Positions 9,026 to 10,630 of a stretch of 10,630 nucleotides of DNA are shown here, piece by piece (the first letter of the stretch is position 1; every line of letters begins with the position of its first letter). Source of the stretch: DASYUM01 sp036001225. GTDB taxonomy: Bacteria > Methylomirabilota > Methylomirabilia > Rokubacteriales > DASRDR01. The notes beneath the pieces are model-generated. The model was not told the origin of the DNA, ran no database searches, and saw only the letters and a list, made by a program, of their open reading frames with translations. The stretch spans positions 1 to 10,630 of the forward strand of contig DASYUM010000283.1 of the NCBI GenBank assembly GCA_036001225.1, given 5' to 3'. Made by a program: the position numbers and the translations under genes.

Positions 9026-9030
9026 CTCCC
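9026..9030 (-). promoter_or_regulatory. Ribosome binding site of livM
   Basis: GGGAG on the minus strand, 6 nt before GTG 9019. It settles the start in a frame that stays open for another 246 codons upstream, and it lies just outside the end of the repeat element (copy B). Confidence 0.7.
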
Positions 9031-9035
9031 AATAG

Positions 9036-9210
9036 CCGGGCCGAGAACCGAGCAGCCCCAGGACGCAGGGAGGAGGCGCGCCGAGGCGTATGCCGCGCAC
9101 GCGAGCCACCGGACGCCGCGGGGCTGGGGCCCCGCCGTCCGGGGCGCGCCACCCAAAGTTGAGGCGCGCCGACGACCGAGGACGCCGGGATGCGACGGTT
9201 ATCGGCCCGG
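9036..9210. repeat. Intercistronic inverted-repeat element, copy B (175 bp)
   Basis: The same 15-bp termini as copy A occur here: CCGGGCCGAGAACCG at 9036-9050 and CGGTTATCGGCCCGG at 9196-9210. In this copy the inverted repeat extends 3 bp further (TAG on one side, CTA on the other), where CTA is the livH stop codon read on the plus strand. The inner stem is GGCGCGCC (9075-9082) with GGCGCGCC (9163-9170), and a third GGCGCGCC lies at 9143-9150. The centre is about 57 bp longer than in copy A and has its own imperfect hairpin, CCGGACG (9109-9115) with CGTCCGG (9136-9142). It fills the gap between livH and livM. No mobility gene is seen. Confidence 0.85.
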
Positions 9211-10104
9211 CTACACACGGTCGATGATTTCCTTGCCGAAGATGCCATAGGGCCGCACCATCAGGGCCACGATCATCAAGACGTAGGGGGCGAAGTCCTT
9301 CGTCCCGCCGCCGACGAGGGGATCGACGTACCCCGCCGCCACGTTCTCCACGATGCCCACGATCAGCCCGCCCACGATCGCGCCCGGGATGGAGTCCAGG
9401 CCGCCCAGGATCACGACCGGGAACACCTTGAACCCCACCAGGGCCAGATGGACGTCCACCCCCAGCAGGTTTCCCCAGATCATGCCGCCGAGGGCCGAGA
9501 CGATGCCGGTCATCGCCCAGGCCAGGGCGAAGTATCGCTCGACGTCGATTCCCATCGCCATCGCCACCTGCTGGTTGTCGGCCACCGCGCGCATGGCGAT
9601 CCCCTTCCGGCTCTTGAGGAAGAACCAGCCGAACACGGCCAGGAAGACCAGGCTCACCAGCGCTCCCGCCAACTGGATCGGAGGGATGAACAGGGGACCG
9701 ACGACGAACGGCTCGTCGCTGATGGGCAGGGTCAGCGACTTGGTCTCGGCGCCCCACAGCAGGGGTCCGATGCCGCGCAGCACGGCGGCCAGCCCGATCG
9801 TCGCCATGATGACGGCCACCACCGGCCGGCCGATGAGCGGGCGGAGCACCACCCGCTCCAGCCCGAAGCCGAAGCCGACCATGGTGGCCAGCGCCACCGC
9901 CACCGCCAGCCAGAGCGGGGCCCCGTAGGCCCCCAGCATGACCGCCGTCACGAAGCCCGCGAACATGACCAGCTCCCCCTGGGCGAAGTTGATGGCGTCG
10001 GTCGCCTTGTAGACGAGGACGAAGCCCAGCGCGATCAGGGCGTACATCAGACCGATGAGGATGCCGTTCGACAGCAGCAGGAGGAGGAACTGCCAGTCAG
10101 ACAT
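9211..10104 (-). CDS. livH: Liv-type ABC transporter permease LivH
   Basis: This 297-aa inner-membrane permease forms the translocation channel with LivM. It is hydrophobic throughout, with the family block GFVLVYKATDAINFAQGEL (27-45) near the N-terminus and the GLDSIPGAIVGGLIVGIVE segment in the C-terminal half. The start ATG at 10104 overlaps the end of the acyl-CoA synthetase gene by 8 bp and gives MSDWQFLLLLLSNG, as expected for LivH. An ATG at 10122 adds six residues and has AGGA 5 nt upstream, so it cannot be excluded. The overlap implies translational coupling between ligase and transporter. Confidence 0.93.
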   Translation of the reverse strand: MSDWQFLLLLLSNGILIGLMYALIALGFVLVYKATDAINFAQGELVMFAGFVTAVMLGAYGAPLWLAVAVALATMVGFGFGLERVVLRPLIGRPVVAVIMATIGLAAVLRGIGPLLWGAETKSLTLPISDEPFVVGPLFIPPIQLAGALVSLVFLAVFGWFFLKSRKGIAMRAVADNQQVAMAMGIDVERYFALAWAMTGIVSALGGMIWGNLLGVDVHLALVGFKVFPVVILGGLDSIPGAIVGGLIVGIVENVAAGYVDPLVGGGTKDFAPYVLMIVALMVRPYGIFGKEIIDRV

Positions 10105-10630
10105 GGGCCGGCAGCGCGGCATCCACGTCCTGGATCCGCACGCGCGAGCGGATGGTGGCCCGGCGGCCGTCCTCGTAGGTCACCGAGGTGGCCACCTCGA
10201 TGTCGGGCTGCCCGGCGTAGAGGCCCTCGATGAACGCGGCGTACTTCTCGGCGATGACCCGGCGGCGCAGCTTGCGGGTGCGCGTGATCTCCTCGTCGTC
10301 GGGATCGAGCTCCTTGTGGAGGAGAACGTACCGCCGGATGCGGGTCGCCGACGGCAGGTCCTGGTTGACCCGCTCGACCTCCTGCTGGACCAGGGCATAG
10401 ACTTCGGGCTTCTGGGCGAGATCGGTATAGGTCGTGTAGGCGATCTGCCGGCGCTCGGCCCACTTTCCCACCGTCTCCATGTCGATGTTGACCAGCGCTG
10501 CCACGAACGGTCGGTCCTGGCCGACCACCACCGCCTCTTTCACGTAGGGGCTGAACTTGAGCTTGTTCTCGAGGAACTGGGGAGCCAGCGTGGTGCCGTC
10601 GCTGAGCCGGGTCACGTCCTTGAGCCGGTC
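10097..10630 (-). CDS. Long-chain-type AMP-forming acyl-CoA synthetase, C-terminal part (5' end beyond window)
   Basis: The last 177 codons of an AMP-binding acyl-CoA synthetase are present; the frame is open at the window edge, so the internal GTG at 10615 is not its start. The fragment opens with DRLKDVTRLSDGTTLAPQF, the hinge region of FACS-type enzymes that carries the switch between adenylation and thioesterification. It continues with ENKLKFSPYVKEAVVVGQ and ends with EITRTRKLRRRVIAEKYA, where the Lys of the C-terminal catalytic loop is expected. The enzyme would activate a carboxylic acid to its CoA thioester in the cytoplasm with ATP. Its 8-bp overlap with livH ties it to the transporter, suggesting it acts on the imported substrate. 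Chain length or aromatic specificity cannot be judged without the N-terminal domain. Confidence 0.92.
   Translation of the reverse strand, partial: DRLKDVTRLSDGTTLAPQFLENKLKFSPYVKEAVVVGQDRPFVAALVNIDMETVGKWAERRQIAYTTYTDLAQKPEVYALVQQEVERVNQDLPSATRIRRYVLLHKELDPDDEEITRTRKLRRRVIAEKYAAFIEGLYAGQPDIEVATSVTYEDGRRATIRSRVRIQDVDAALPAHV

Noticed and set aside
9020..9757. N-terminal extension of livM into the livH region, giving a 601-residue protein
   Set aside because: The extra part is the livH region out of frame plus repeat sequence and has no LivM similarity. A GTG with a good ribosome binding site at 9019 restores the normal length.

Overview
All credible genes in this window lie on the minus strand and run as one head-to-tail series from the right edge to the left. 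Composition is very GC-rich, and the genes resemble those of uncultivated soil and groundwater bacteria. The mix of a Liv-type transporter embedded with acyl-CoA synthetases, an F420-type luciferase-like oxidoreductase and a split B12 mutase best suggests Candidatus Rokubacteria (Methylomirabilota). A high-GC proteobacterium is the main alternative. This taxonomic guess is inference, because no rRNA or other marker gene is present.

Right part, 10630 down to 5807 (transport): the C-terminal end of a long-chain-type AMP-forming acyl-CoA synthetase, then the permeases livH and livM, the periplasmic binding protein livK and the ATPase livF. The second ATPase, livG, is not in the window; in similar clusters it usually lies before the acyl-CoA synthetase, so it is probably just beyond the right edge. 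This arrangement is typical of uptake systems for carboxylic acids that are activated to CoA thioesters after entry.

Middle, 5796 down to 2328: a lipoprotein-anchored group 1 truncated haemoglobin, a luciferase-like (probably F420-dependent) oxidoreductase, a crotonase-superfamily protein and a PaaK-like adenylate-forming protein. They are packed with gaps of 9 to 32 bp or a 4-bp overlap. Both the crotonase and the PaaK-like protein lack catalytic motifs that are standard in their superfamilies.

Left part, 2218 down to 1: the large (catalytic) subunit of a B12-dependent acyl-CoA mutase and, cut by the window edge, its small B12-binding subunit. Key methylmalonyl-CoA mutase residues (Tyr89, His244, Arg207 and Lys604 in Propionibacterium numbering) appear to be replaced, so the substrate is probably not methylmalonyl-CoA.

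Two operon gaps (392-509 and 9036-9210) hold copies of one inverted-repeat element with terminal inverted repeats and a compensatory base-pair change. A third gap (2219-2327) holds two strong unrelated hairpins. Each of these structures begins 0 to 3 nt after a TAG stop codon. Together the genes could take up an unknown carboxylic acid, activate it with CoA, oxidise it and rearrange its carbon skeleton. That pathway is a hypothesis. No tRNA, rRNA, CRISPR array, insertion sequence or transposase was seen, and no stretch over 300 bases lacks a gene.
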